This document shows, one piece after another, positions 22,044-38,000 of a DNA stretch of 64,000 bases. Location of the stretch: positions 3,100,001 to 3,164,000 of the forward strand of contig JAGVRJ010000001.1 in assembly GCA_019059635.1 (NCBI GenBank). Reading direction: 5' to 3'. The notes under the pieces are model-generated. The model was not told where the DNA came from. It saw only the letters and a program-made list of their open reading frames with translations, and ran no database searches. This DNA comes from Proales similis (Eukaryota; Rotifera; Eurotatoria; Ploima; Proalidae). Within the stretch, counting starts at the first letter, position 1. The number at the start of each line of letters is the position of its first letter. The translations under genes and the position numbers were made by a program.

Positions 22044-24667
22044 CTACTTGCTGCTGCCGCTAAAACCGCTTGACTTTGTGCTCGAGACCTTGGTTCGCCT
22101 CTTCTGTCTCAGTTGAGCAAAGCTGTTTTTCAAATTAAATCGCGAGCCCGAATTAGGTTCGCTCGCTTTGTCACTTGTGTCGACCTCGACCTGCTTGAGT
22201 CGTTCAGTTCAATGACAACCGCTGCTGGTAAATGTTCTCAAAAGTTCTCTTACTCTAATTTCGTCCGGATCAATGGCTTGATCGCTCCTTTCCGCATTCG
22301 ACTCGTTGACTGCTGGCCATTCTGGCGAATAAGAGCCCTCTTCAGGATCGTTTTCAATGTCAAAAGTGCTTTTGGATCGCAGATCGGCTGATCGACTGTC
22401 TTCATCTTTATCCAGCAAGCTCGGATTTGTTCCTTTGCTTCTCAAGTACTTTTTCTTGTTTTTCGACTTTGATTTCACGTTCTCAAGCTATTTGGATAGA
22501 ACCGGTTGAGGCCAGAGGGAAAATAGAAAGAATCGACTGAAAAATTGAACCTTCAGCTCGTTCAAGCTGTCCATCACACTCCTATTCAGCTCTGATTGCT
22601 CAAATTGAACTTCGAATTTGGGCGGGCTCTTGTTACTCGTGTGATTAAGACTAGACTGCGAGCCAGCGACAGCTGCAAACAGACTGGTCGAGTTCAATAC
22701 GAACGGCTGCGGATTGGCGAAGCTGTTAATCTCGTAGCAGTTGAATATGTTCGTCCAGGTGTCAAGACTTTGATGGAGGGCGCTCAGCGAGTGATCGATT
22801 GTCTGTCCGCTGTAGGAGATGAATGCGTTCGCACGTAGACTGGCGTACTCGGCGTTTATCAGCTTGGCAAGCAACAGCTTCCTCAGACTCGGGTCTTTTC
22901 GAAAGTAGAATGGAGCCTGAATGACCGGCGTGAAGTAGGGAACGTCTTTCTTGGCAATGACCGACACTTTGTAGTAGCGTACGACGGCCTCCGAGTTCAA
23001 CTTCACCGGCTGGATGAGAATGAAAACATGGAGCAGCTTTGACTTGATCATGCGAGGCGAGAACGGCGTGTCCTCGTCTTGGAACACGATGGCCACCTTG
23101 TCGTTGCCGATGTGTCTCTTGCGCTCGACACGCTGTACGTCCTTCTCTGAATGAGGCAAAAGTGTGGACACATGGAACATGATCTCTGAGTCGTCGTGGA
23201 CCGTAAACACCGACTCGGGTCCTGTGTCGTCATTTAAAATGTCCAAGCCTCCTCTATATCTAATTTTGAGGGTCTCAATTGCCAGATCAGCGTGCCGCCT
23301 GATTCTTTTTCTTGCTTACCGCGTGAAATTCTTGAGTTTTACTCGATCTCCGATAAAGTGGAGAAACTCTTCAAACTCGGCACTATTCTCAGTGTTGTCG
23401 AATATTTCTTTTTCGGTTATCTAAGCAAAAACGATTAGACGACGACGACAACGATACATTCGACGCTTCCACTTTACCTGGCCTTTTTTCTGGTAAATTA
23501 TTCCGAACGAAAACGTTGTTTTGGCCAATTTGCGATCGTATTCGGAAAGCTTTCTCGACACCTAAATTGCGCTCAAGAAAAGGCGAAGACTTGAAGTGGA
23601 CTAGGTTTTACTGACCAGCGGATGTACGATTGGCTTCAGCTCGCGTATGTTTAAACTTCGATTGAAGCTGAAGAGAATCTTCAAAATGTTCAAATACTCG
23701 AATTCAATGTCCTCGTATTCAAGTCGAAGCTCTTCACTCAGAGTAAAGTCGAGCTCTTGGTAAAAATTGCCCTCTCTGGTTCTAAAACGAGAGAAATTTG
23801 TTTGAAATCAGACGCCGGCTGACGAGTCCCAGCTGAAATGTACCGAAGAATGCACTCATAGCTGCTGCTTGATGCGTTTCGAATCGAGAAAATGAAGCAA
23901 GAGCCGTCCTGGAGCCGTCCCAAATAATTCAAATGCTCCTGAAACAATCTGAATGGAGCAAATGGCTTTTGATTGCGCTTGTGAAGCTCACTTGGCCGCA
24001 AAATGACCTCGAGTAGCATTTGTACTCGCGGTTTGTTTCCTCGATCTCATGCTCCTGAGCGATTGCCTCTTCGCTTGGCTGCTCATTCAATTCAAGACTG
24101 TTCTGGCGCTGAACAAATCCTTCAAGATGGTACTCGGACAGATCGCTGGACAGCATTATGGGCATCTGCGGTCTGTCGGAATACTCTTCGATCAACTTGA
24201 GATAGCCTCAATGGTCAGTGGATTAGTTGAAATGGTTTTTTGTCTATTTTTATTCTACTTCTCTGAGTGAGCGCTCGTAGTCGGACTAAAGCTGTTTGTT
24301 ATTGCCCGAATTCGAACGAGTAATGCTAAAATTCAATTCACCTCAAACGCAAACGACGCAATGTAGTGCTGATGTCGCGAGAGACTGCTCGATGACTGAG
24401 GTGTAATTGAAGAGTGAACATCGCTTTGATTCGAGTCGCTGTTCTTTCTATCTGAGAGCTCTGCGTCGTTCTCTTGCTTGTCGATGCTCGCCAACGCACT
24501 CTGCTCTTCAGGTGACTTTTTAGAGCCGCCGCTGTTTTTTGCCAAAAGAAGTGTCACATGAGCAATCTGAGAGAGTAGGGCCAATTTGAAATTTACAATT
24601 TCCTCGATATAGACTGGCCAAAAATGAGCTTGAGATTTCTGCGATTCGACTTGCTTTTCTCGTTCAT
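22044..24667 (-). CDS. RAP1GAP: Rap1 GTPase-activating protein (Rap1GAP-like)
   Basis: Cytosolic GAP that switches off Rap GTPases. Exons (minus): 24597-24667, 24342-24531, 24259-24285 (27 nt), 23992-24195, 23844-23938, 23616-23781, 23478-23561, 23320-23420, 22551-23259, 22254-22487, 22044-22190; 675 residues, close to human Rap1GAP. Markers are 'EKEIFDNTENSAEFEEFLHF', 'GDRVKLKNFTRYRGGLD', 'TVHDDSEIMFHVSTLLP' and 'KRHIGNDKVAIVFQDEDTPF', whose Asn (IGND) is the catalytic 'Asn thumb'. No GoLoco motif was seen. The tail is Ser/charged and ends 'SSTKSSGFSGSSK'. The first exon and start (24667) rest on reading frame and splice logic only. The last acceptor could be at 22191-22193 or 22194-22196, differing by one codon. 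Confidence 0.88.
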
Positions 24668-25389
24668 TGTAGCTACTGGCTCGGACTTTTGTTCTGATGG
24701 ACACCAACCAAGCAATGTGAACTGAGCGATAAGAATGGAAATTGACACAGCAGGGATGAAGACGATTGCTCAGTCGGAGTGGCGTGCGATGAGATGCGAT
24801 TTAGAGCGATGAATAATTTTAAAGCCAATGAGAAAAATAGAGACAACGAGAGAAAAAGAGAGGTAGAGAGAGAGAGAGAAAGCAGAAAGAAACGAAATTA
24901 TTAAATTTTGCCTTTGTTGGTTTCGCTCTGCATGAGTTGTCTCTGTTTCATCAACAGAATAGAGCTCTGAATTAGATCAGCCGAGACATTTGCATTGTGC
25001 GTATAGATGACGAAAACAAGTGAAAACAAAAAGAGAGAAAAGGAGGCGACCTCGACAGGCAGATGCGATCAAAATACAGACAAAGCGTCCTTACCATTTA
25101 GAGAACATGCGAAATAGACAGGCAATCGCATTTCTAGTTGAGTGGCTCAATTTGCCCAACATTCGTCGAAAAGCAGTCACAGTCTCAGGCATTTCTAATG
25201 GGAGATAGGGATTCCTGCAAAACGGCGTCAAAGTTCACTCAAGTTTAAAAACTGCTTTTAAAGCAAAAGCCCAATTTATTCCGAGTAAATAATCGTAAAG
25301 CAAGCAGAATCGAAATTGATCGAATATGAAATAATTAGATATAGAGAGAGAGAGAGAGAGATAGAGAGAGAATGAATGAATAAATAGCG
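24668..25389. other. Intergenic with GA-rich tracts
   Basis: About 720 bp between Rap1GAP and PAK. (GA)n runs lie near 24863-24880 and 25343-25370; the second directly follows the PAK coding end. No gene was seen; it should contain the Rap1GAP promoter. Confidence 0.6.
25343..25370. repeat. (GA)n microsatellite
   Basis: Fourteen or so GA units with one interrupting AT, in the 3' flank of the PAK gene. Confidence 0.85.
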
Positions 25390-28253
<2,864 letters not shown>

Positions 28254-29213
28254 ATGTCGCAGCACAATACAAAGCATCAGCAGGCCATTGTGCCGATTGC
28301 AGCCAGCTCAATGCTTGCAGCTCACATGCCGAACAACCAGGTGCACGTGAACCCTATGGTTCAGCAAAGCAGCTCGGCAACGAACCAAGGCGCCAACGCA
28401 CATCATCATCTCATTCGGAGCAATGGTCAAGCACAGGCCAACAGCTCGCCTAGTCCATTGCAAGAGCTTCTCTCTCTGTTCGAGTGTCCTGTTTGCTTCG
28501 AGTTCGCTCTGCCACCGATCATGCAGTGCCAATCGGGTCACATAGTCTGCTCGCATTGTCGGCCCAAGTTGAGCAGTTGTCCGTCGTGTCGCAGTCCGTT
28601 GGGCAACATTCGCAATTTGAGCATGGAAAAATTGGCCAATTCGCTTCAGTTTCCATGCAAATACACAAGCAACGGATGCATGGAGAGTTTGATGCACGAT
28701 CGCAAGTACGAGCATGAAGACCAGTGCGAGTTCCGCCCCTACAACTGTCCGTGTCCGGGCGCGTCGTGCAAGTGGCAAGGCTCGTTGGACCAAGTTATGC
28801 CGCATTTGATGCAGCACCACAAGAGCATAACAACCCTTCAAGGAGAAGACATTGTCTTCCTGGCCACAGACATCACGTTGCCGGGCGCAGTCGACTGGGT
28901 CATGATGCAGTCTTGTTTCGGCCATCATTTCATGCTGGTGCTAGAGAAGCAGGAGAAACAAGACAACTACCAGCAGTTTTTCGCCATCGTTCAGCTAATC
29001 GGCACCAGAAAACAAGCCGAACAGTTCGCCTACCGACTCGAGCTAAATGGTCCCAGACGCCGACTCACCTGGGAGGCGACGCCCAGATCCATTCACGACG
29101 GTGTTCAGTCTGCGATCGCCAACTGCGACTGCCTTGTATTCGACACGGCCACTGCTCAGCTGTTTGCCGACTCGGGCAACCTGGGCATCAATGTCACCAT
29201 AACCATGTGCTAG
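28254..29213 (+). CDS. SIAH1: E3 ubiquitin ligase SIAH (seven in absentia)
   Basis: RING E3 ligase that targets diverse substrates for proteasomal degradation. Single exon, 319 residues. The first 75 residues are low complexity (His/Gln/Ala-rich). The RING finger begins at about Cys78: '[20 protein letters not shown]' then '[20 protein letters not shown]'. The SIAH zinc fingers follow ('[15 protein letters not shown]', '[19 protein letters not shown]') and then the substrate-binding beta-sandwich ending '[11 protein letters not shown]', the standard family C terminus. Residues for both zinc sites are present. The gene converges with the Ly6 gene on the minus strand. Confidence 0.96.
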   Translation: MSQHNTKHQQAIVPIAASSMLAAHMPNNQVHVNPMVQQSSSATNQGANAHHHLIRSNGQAQANSSPSPLQELLSLFECPVCFEFALPPIMQCQSGHIVCSHCRPKLSSCPSCRSPLGNIRNLSMEKLANSLQFPCKYTSNGCMESLMHDRKYEHEDQCEFRPYNCPCPGASCKWQGSLDQVMPHLMQHHKSITTLQGEDIVFLATDITLPGAVDWVMMQSCFGHHFMLVLEKQEKQDNYQQFFAIVQLIGTRKQAEQFAYRLELNGPRRRLTWEATPRSIHDGVQSAIANCDCLVFDTATAQLFADSGNLGINVTITMC

Positions 29214-29525
29214 GCTCGACCTCACAAATCTATTTCGCTTAATCAGCTTCGCACCCTCAACTTGTTTTTCTCGCCTTTTTTTCCTCGCTCAGCAGCTGCA
29301 TGAATGTGTGCAACTGCTGCCACCTGGTTGCTGATCTTTCTATTTAGTTTATACAAACAGAGCTAACCGCACCCCAGTATAAGATTTAATTCACTTGATC
29401 AATTTTTTCTTAATTTTAACCAATTTTATTACAAAGCTGTTTATTGGTCGTTTGCTTGTTCGTTAGAGCTTTGATAATAAAAACGCATCAAAAGATGAAG
29501 GAAGGTCTATCAAAGCTACTCGGTT
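29214..29525. other. Convergent 3' flanks of SIAH and the Ly6 gene
   Basis: About 310 bp, T-rich. It contains the 3' UTRs of both convergent genes. No coding potential was seen. Confidence 0.6.
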
Positions 29526-30021
29526 TCAGCACATCAAACGTTGATTGGACAAAACGGCAATTACAAAGAAGAGAAAAAACGGGCGAATATCGGCCCGACG
29601 AGCGACGAGTGGTGAAGAGTTGCAGCCAACTCCTTGGTCGCACCAGTAGATGCACAGCTTCAATGGCTTTTGATTGCGAGTCTCATCAAAACAGTTGTCC
29701 TGAAGGCGCTTGACTGCGCAAGTTCGAACCACAGTCTCTTCACCGGTTTCATTCAAGACGCTGTGGTACTTGACACACGAGTGGTGATCACTCGGACAGT
29801 CGACCAGCGTGCCGTAAAAGTGCACGCATGCGCTGCTCTGGACATCGCTGCATGTGTAGCATCTGATGGCGTTTGCTTTTAGGTTGATGCCAATTCATAA
29901 TTGAAAAATGGTCGCTTTGGACGCGAAATCAAAGCTCAAGAGTCAAACCTGCTTGAATGAAGATCAAAATTGAAATGATGCTTGTGAAGAGGCTTGACCT
30001 GTTCTGATGGTGAGCACCCAT
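29526..30021 (-). CDS. Ly6/uPAR (three-finger) protein, probably GPI-anchored
   Basis: Exons (minus) 29949-30021 and 29526-29875 give 140 residues. The N terminus 'SLFTSIISILIFIQA' is a signal peptide. The mature part starts 'IRCYTCSDVQSSACV' and holds about ten cysteines ending in 'CNSS', the invariant Cys-Asn of the Ly6 fold. A hydrophobic C terminus ('PFFLFFVIAVL') after a short spacer suggests GPI attachment. Family members modulate receptors and channels or act in septate junctions; which applies here cannot be told. The 73-bp intron splits the signal peptide from the domain, a usual place in this family. Confidence 0.82.
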
Positions 30022-31473
30022 ATGGCGGCTCGTTGAACGCAGTCTAAACAGCAAACGTAAGAGAATAGCACATAAACAAGCTGGATACGCAAACGGCAGA
30101 GAAAGCAGCAGAAGAGACGGCCAAGGATAAAGAAATTGCCGAATTGACGTGGTAAACAACTTTCATTAATAATTCATGAAATGCTATGCGATATTGGCCA
30201 ATCCTGTGCCAAATAAACGAGGAACTGAAGTTGATACCAAATGTAATCAAATCGATAGGAACGAGTAAATAGATTCGTTGAGACGGGTTAATAAGCATGA
30301 AGCAGCTCTCGCTATCCGCCGCCGCCGCCGCTGCCAATGTTTTCTGCCAGCTTTGTGTTTGAGTTGAGCCTGTCTGCGCGCGCCTGCGTGTGTGTGTGCG
30401 GATGACAGCTTTGTGCATTCAACGCCACATTCCCTTAGAATCGCTCTGGTCTGACTGCTCGATCAAATTACGACGGCAGCGACGTCGAGTATAGACGACT
30501 GCGCAATTTTATCTGTCTACAAAAGTTTCCGGCTACAGAGCAATTTTCAAAATCACGCCGGCCTTACTCGGCAGCAAATAATCCAGTAAAACTCAATTTC
30601 ATGGGCGCGTCGATCCTAAGCGGCTAAAGACTCACGGCTTTCAATTGAGTTTGGCACGCCAAGCTGATTCAATTAGCCACTCGAATTTTTGATCTGCTCC
30701 ATTTGCTGATTGGGAAACAAGTTTATGCAGCGAGCTGCTCTGGCTTGAATTAAATCAAAGCGGCAGCTTAATAGATCTCATTCAATAATTTTACTTGAAT
30801 CGACTCGAGAGATTAGAGCAGAGCACTACATCATCATCAGCCGATAAGAACGGTTTATCTGGCCATAAACAGGTTTTCTCATCGCTCGTTAGATTCTTTT
30901 CTCTCTTTTCTGTTTCCTTCGCCTCTTTTTGTCTGTGCTCTCATACAGCATTCAGCGCTCTACGCAGAAATTTCTCTCAATCTCTCCGTCGATCCAAGGC
31001 AATGTGCAACCATCGCAAATATATTTCTTCATTCTTCATTTTCCCAAAATGTCAAGTCATATTCAACTCAGAACAGAATCGATAGAGCAAAAAGGGACGT
31101 AATCAGGAAGACTGACTCGAATGTCGCCGTCAGATCGGAAACATGTTGATAATAAAATATATTTTCACGTTCCTTCTGCAATCCTATTGAACCGGGTAAT
31201 TGCAGGAGACAGTCCTGTAACCGTCTGCTTCGAGTCATTGCTCGTGGACTCTTTGGCTTCCCTGACGTGGGAAACGGCCTCAAATTGATGACAAGCAAAC
31301 GTGCCTCCCCAGATGCATGTAAAGTTAATTTTCGACAAAAGGACAACTCGCACGCGCAAAGAAATTGAATTTTTGAATGAGTTCTCTCTCTCTCCCTCTC
31401 TCACATGTTTCGCTTTGAAGAGTGAAATAAAGAATTTGAAAAAGCAAAGGCAGTCAGACAATAGAGCGAGAGA
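30022..31473. promoter_or_regulatory. Divergent upstream region of the Ly6 gene and WDR3
   Basis: About 1.45 kb. It has a GCC-rich tract at about 30316-30333 and a short GT run near 30385-30400. ORFs on both strands are short and without homology. It should contain promoters of both divergent genes. Confidence 0.5.
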
Positions 31474-34400
31474 ATGGGCCTCACAAAGCAGTATTTACGC
31501 TACGCACCGGTCAATGTGTTCGGTGTGGTTGGCACCAGCAGAAGCAACGTGAAACTGATCAATTTTCGAGGCACAAAGGGCAAATTTGTGGCCGTGGCTG
31601 CTTGCGAGTTTGTGTTCATTTGGGATCTGAGAAAAGGCGAAGTTGTGCTGAAGCTTTGTTGCGCCGAGGAGTCGCGAAACGCCAGCGAGGTCACTTGTAT
31701 CGAGCAGGACAGCGCCAATTCAAGTCGACTGGCCGTCGGCTATCTAGACGGCTCAGTTCGCTTGTTTGATCTCAAGAATGCGCCCATTCTGAAGAACGAC
31801 TATTCGGCTCAGCTTCAACTCTACCAACAGTCCATAAAGTCCAGCTTGACCCTTAACGGACACAAGGCTTCAATAACGAGCGTTAATTTCGACAGCACTG
31901 GCCTTCGTCTGGTGTCGTGCTCTAAGGACACAGACCTGGTCGTCTGGGATCTGGTGGGCGAGTGCGGCTTATTCAGGCTAAAAGGTCACAAGGCGCCTGT
32001 CACCAAAGCTCTGTTCATGCGAAATGCCAATGTCCTTATAACGGCCGGCAAAGACATGCTTGTGAAATTCTGGGACCTGGACACGAGACATTGCTTCAAG
32101 ACGCTAGTTTCACATCGTTCCGAAGTCAACGACCTGATGCTTGCCAACGACGACACGAGACTCATTACTGGCTGTCAAGACAACGAATTGCGCGTGTTTG
32201 AACTTAAACTAAAAGAAGAAGAGACGTCAAGAACAGACAACCAAAAAGAGAACGGAGAGCTTGAGCCCGGCTTGAAAAAGCTGAAAATCAACGGCCACGA
32301 TGCAAGCGAAGAGCTTGAAGAGGAAAACGAGGGCAGTGAGGATTCGAGCGCGATTCTCGACTGCAAGTTGATTGGATCATTGATCAGAGAAAGCAAAGAC
32401 GCATTGTTCCAGCTTTGTTCGGACCCGTCCAGAACCGTGTTCACATCGCATTCGTCAAATGAGAAACACGTGGACTTGTACAAAATAAACACGCCGGAGG
32501 AAATCAAGAAGCGACTGGGCAAAAAGCTCAAGAAGCAAAAGAGAAAGAGCGAAGAAATAGGAGGCGGCGGCGGCGAAGAAGAAGAAGTGAGAATTGAGAG
32601 AACGGCCGAGGACGAGTACAGTCGAGTGGCGAGCATCAAACTTCGACACAAAGTGCGCTACGTCGACGTGTTCTACGAGTACAAGTCGGGCAAAGGAGAC
32701 GAAGAGGCGTCTGTCACATGCAAAGTGGCCTGTTTGCTCAGCAACAACATGCTCGAAGTCTACTCGGTCGACATGAGCAAGAAGGTGAGCGCTGGCCAAG
32801 CCGAGGTCAGCCTGGTTCACACCATCGTACAGCCGGGCCATCGAACCGATGTTCGCACGATGGCATTCAGCTCGGACGGCACTGCGTTCGCAACGGCCAG
32901 CGGCGACTGCCTGAAAATATGGAACCGAATGAGCTTGAACTGCATTCGAACGTTTACATGCGACTACGCCACCTCGAGCTTATTCCTTAGCGACGACTCG
33001 CACGTGCTCGTCGGCTGCAAGAACGGTCGCATTCAGCTGTTCAACATAAACTCCGCTCGAATGATTGAGAACGCGATCGCCCACGATGAGGACACTACCG
33101 TCTGGTCAATGGCCCTTCTGCCGGACAAGAGCGGCTTTGTGAGCGCCGGCGCAGACAAGACCCTTCGATTCTGGAATTTTGAACTCACCGATGACGAAGA
33201 GGTCGACGGCAAGAAGCGTCTGACGTTCAACAACACGCGAAGTCTTAAGCTCGATGACGACGTTCTTTGTGTAAAAATAAGTCCCAACGGCCGGCATGTG
33301 GCCGTGGCACTGTTAGACTCGACAGTCAAAGTGTTTTTCCTCGACTCTCTCAAGGTAAAGTGGGATTGCGCGCGCATCGAGTCTCTTCAAATCGACACTC
33401 AATTGAACCCTTTTAGCTGTTCCTCAATCTCTACGGACACAAGCAGCCCGTGCTCACCATGGACATCTCTCAAGACAGCAGGCTGATCGTGACCGGCTCG
33501 GCCGATCGGCATGTTAAAATCTGGGGCATGGACTTTGGCGACTGCCATCGGTCGATCTACGCCCACGAGGAGAGCGTGATGGCCGTGCAGTTCGTGTCCA
33601 AGACGCATTACTTCTTCAGTGTGGGAAAAGACGGCAAACTCAAAGAGTGGGACGCGGACAAATTCGAAAGAATCATGACCCTTGACGTAATTGGCCGTCT
33701 TCAACCTCAACTTGAACTAGAACGAAGTCTTTTAATGCAACCAAGGGCCACCGAGCTGAAATATGGACAATGTGTGTGAGCCATGACGGCAAGTACGTGC
33801 TGACCGCGTCGCACGACAAGACACTTCGACTATGGGAGAAGACTGACGAGATTCTTGTTTTGGACGACGAGCGCGAGAATGTGAGTCCAATTGCTTCAGT
33901 TCGGTAGCACGCAATTTCGAACGTCTTTCGCTCAATCTGAAGGAAAAAGAGCAAGAATTCGAGAACGAAATTCCCAAAGAAGAACAAGTGATCGCCGGCG
34001 AAACCAATCCAGAGACAGGACTGGCCACGGTCAAGACCATTGAAACACTCAAAGCGGTTGGTTAAGCTCGAAATTTGAGCATATTTTTCCCGACTGATCG
34101 ATTTGTCGTCAAGGCCGAGCGAATAATTGACGCAGTTAACATCTACCTCGAAGAGTGCAACAAGCTGAAAATGTACGAACAAGCGATCGCGGCAGTCAAG
34201 ACCGACGCCGAACGACAAAAAGTGAATTTCAAAGAGCTGCGATTGTCTAAAGCAGCAGTTTGTTCAGAGTTGTTGAAAAACTAGATAAAACCGGAAAGCA
34301 AGCATCCGTTGTTGATCGCCCTCGGTGACATAAGCGGCGACGAATACGTGCTCCAGACCCTGAAAAAGACCAAGGCCAGGTAAGCGGACCAAAGTCTGTC

Positions 34401-34884
34401 GGCTGAATCGTCGTGACCTGTGACCTAACTCGATTCAACTTGAAGCGAAATAGAAACTGCCCTGCTTGTGCTGGAGTTTGACTATGTGAAAGTTCTCATC
34501 GAACTTTTGAGCAGCTATTTGCAGAGCAATCGCGAGTCAGAGCTATGCCTCAAGTGCGCCATTTTCCTACTCAAGTAAGTTGGGCCTTCGACCCAAATTG
34601 AGTTCAAAGAAACTGAAATTGTGAAATGAAGAATCAACTACGGACAAATAACGTCATCGCACACATTGCTGTCGATGATAGAACAGCTCAGATCTGTTGC
34701 TTACAATCGCATTTGCAAACTGCAGGACACGATAGGATTCAACTTGGCCGCAATGAAGTTCATGAAAGACCGTCTCGAGGAGAATGAACAGGTTCGCTTG
34801 TTCAGCGATCTCACTCTCAAGTCAAAAAAGAAAGGCAAAAAGGTCACTCTTCTCTCCCTCAAGTCGGCCTCCTCGGTCGCCTGA
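31474..34884 (+). CDS. WDR3: WDR3 (Utp12/Dip2), small-subunit processome WD40 protein
   Basis: Nucleolar component of the UTP-B module needed for 18S rRNA maturation. Exons 31474-33354, 33417-33686, 33746-33880, 33943-34056, 34114-34221, 34285-34379, 34446-34574, 34632-34884; 994 residues (human 943). The N terminus MGLTKQYLRYAPVNVFGVV is diagnostic. Two WD40 propellers follow, with repeats such as 'KDMLVKFWDLD', 'ADRHVKIWGMDFGDCHRSI' and 'HDKTLRLWEK'. A linker of about 60 residues is rich in Glu/Lys. The C-terminal Utp12 domain contains 'KTIETLKAAERIIDAVNIYL' and 'INYGQITSS', and the tail is Lys-rich. A polyadenylation hexamer starts three bases after the stop. The gene converges with DNAH10, 131 bp apart. 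Confidence 0.95.
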
Positions 34885-35015
34885 TAAATAAAAGTCTTGG
34901 ACCAAAACCAGTTCGCTTGCTCTTGGCCAAATCAGCTATTCGTTTTTCACATTTATTTCTTTGAGTAGAATGATAACAAACAGCTGATTTAAAAAAAAAA
35001 GACAATCAAATGCTT

Positions 35016-38000
35016 TTAATCGGTGTTGAGCACAAGACAAACGCCTTGGAGAATCCAATGACTTTGATGCTCGCCAGTGTTCAAGTCGGCCTCAAACACG
35101 AGACCGACTCCCATCGCATTTCGTCGGTCTGAGGTCGTGTAAACAGGCGTGCGCAGGGTGTTCTGCAGCTTGAGTTTGTGAGCCTCGATCGGAATAACTC
35201 GCATCACAGGCAGCTCCTGAATCAGCTCCTTGGGCTTTTGCTTTATCAAGCAGCTTCGCTCAATGTCCCAGCCGGCACCTTCTAAGTAAAGGCCATGCAC
35301 AAAGCAGCCCTGGTGAGCACGCTCGGTCACATCCTCTGCGCTGGCGAACTGAGTCACTTGAGTGTAAAGGGTCGACTTGTCTAGAGGCCATTTGTTCTTG
35401 CGGCACGTCGCTTGCACCAACGCCGTCAAGTACGACTCGGGTATGTGCAGTCCAGAGAGCCACATCACATTCGGTTCGCCGTCGTTTATCTAAATCGGCA
35501 ATTTATTCAACTTCACTTGGCCCAGTCGCGCCAGTCAGGCTCTTACCCAAGTCAGATACTGCTGGTTTCGCTTGAAAAAGTGATCCATCCAAGTGCTCAG
35601 ATTTTTCTTGGTCGCTGGCGCAAGTTTTCGCCACATGGACGGTAGTTGACCGTTAAAAAGCGAACGCGCCAAGTCGTCCAGTTCATTGGACATTCCAACT
35701 TCGCCCTTGAGCGCCTTCAAACGCACGCAACACAAACGTTGAACAATCGCGCGAGATCTTGGTCAATCAAAGGCTCTTACTCGTCTCAGGGTGCTCAATG
35801 AACGTCTCATTGTGCTGATCAGACGATTGAAACGCTCCAGCTCTTGTAACAAGACGACTGTGGTCGGCGATATATCAAGGCCGTATTTCTTTCTGATCTT
35901 GTCGAGGTCGTAGATGGCCGGTATCTTTTTGAGTATGTCGGACGCCGTGTTGTCAATGAACTGCTCACGGCTGATTCCGCTCGAGCCCTCGCCTTCAGAT
36001 TTATCGTTGAATCGTTTGTCACCACGACCGACGTGTAAATGAACAAACTGACCAGTTTGGGGCTGAAGTTCGACCAACTGCTCCCACATGTCCTTGGCCG
36101 ATTTGGTGTAGTAGCCGATCTCGGCATTTGGATGCAGTCCGAACACTTCCGGTGTGTTGCTCAATGGAAGCGATTCAACGTATTCTATTTGAAACGAGCC
36201 GATTAGATGCTAGAATACACACACACCAACACACTCAAATTGGGTTATGAAAAAAAAGCCAAAACTCAAAGCGTCAAATAATTCTGAAAGCAAATAGGAA
36301 AACAAAACAAAAATGTGCAAAAGAAACAAAAAATTGTGAGCGAGCTCTAAGCTCTCAAACTAAATCTAGACACGAAAAGACTTACGCCGAATGACTTCTG
36401 AACATTTAACAAAAGAGACACAGAGAAGAAGAAGACGAGCAAAATTCAGAGAGATTTAATTTCATGCACAAGGAAGCGAGAGGCAGTAGGGGATTTAGGG
36501 CCTGCTTACCTAACGAGAGATCTACGCTGGCCTCTTTGTTCTCCTCTTGGAGCATGGGAATGCAGTAGTCGACCTCGTCGTTTTCAAAAAAGTGAAACGG
36601 CTGGAACGAGTCGAATATGAAATCGCCCATGTACTCGTTCATGTATGTGTTGAGCACGCGACGATCAAAGTTGTCAATGGCTCGGCCGCCGTACATCACC
36701 TCGCCGATGAGATACTTCAGACTGGCCCAAGGTATTTTCGTGTCGCCGTTCTCCACCGCCTTGGTCAAATAAGTGTTCAATATTTGGGTGCAGACACGCA
36801 GGTCGGACTCGTTGAAATCGTAGGGCACGTTCCAGCCGATTTTGTCGTACTTTCGTCGCTCCTGAACGACCGCGTGAAAGAAGGCGAGCACAAACACCAG
36901 AGAGGGATAGGCGGTGTGTGGACATTCGTTCATGGCATTCGAGCCCATCTTGTGGAACGTGTTCTTCAAATTTAGCTTCAGTCCGTTGGGAGGCTCAGTG
37001 ACCACTTTGAGCGAACGCTGCAGAATGCCGATCGGAAACTGCGGAGTTGGCTCGGTGGTCAGCCAAAGTCGAAAATCTGGATGCGGTTTGCTGAGCTTTT
37101 CTAAATGCTTCTCCAGCTCCTTCAGCCATTTGACCAACAAGTGACAGTTTTGCAGCATAAGCCAGAGACCGCGCGAAACTGCTTGCTCCAAAAAGCTGAT
37201 TGCAATCTGCCAAACGCAGTCGAGATTAGCCCAATGAAATGAATGTGTAGAGCCCTCGAACAGTTACCTTCTCTTGTCCTTGGCCCATTGCGAGCAATTT
37301 GACTTTATTTACACCAAAGTTGGACCTCTCGGCCAGTTTGAGCAGATCGGTGGTCGGGTCCGAGCCGGGGCTGAGAATGAACACAATCGGCGACAGAGTT
37401 GTACTCTGATCCCAAATCGACTCAAAGTTGATCACAGGCGGCGTGACAAACTGCTCGCCCATTACTTGGGTGACGTACTGTGTGACGGCCAAATAGATTC
37501 GATCGGTGCGGAAGCAGCGCAGAAGCATGAGCTTTTGAAATGCGTTCAAACTCTGCGAATAGCCGCCCGGAAATTCAAGCGACTCGGGATTGTCTGCTTC
37601 GAACCACTTGTAAAAGTCGCATGGGTTAGTTGTGGCACAGTTCGGCTCGATTGAAGGACGCGAGATTCAAATACCTTTTTCCATTCGGCTTCATTGTGTT
37701 CTATTTTGTCGAGCAAGCTTCCGAACTTGGAGTCGAAATCGCTGCACAACCGAACGCAGTCTTCCCAGCTTTGATCGGGCAGCCAACCGAACGGCTTTCG
37801 ATGCGAGCTCTTCTCCAGCGAAACATTACCCTGCAAAAGACAAATAAGGACAAATTAGGTCAATTGCGAACTCAAGCGATATGGATCAAGTTGAAAACCT
37901 TAATGAAGAACTCAAGCTCCTCCTGGACCATGTTGCCTTTGTCTTGTTCGAGTTTGGCCGTGATCTGGAACGAGTAGAGCAGCTTGTGCTTCTCAAATAT

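Noticed and set aside
28308..28928. 206-codon minus-strand ORF over SIAH
   Set aside because: Antisense to a full-length conserved SIAH gene.
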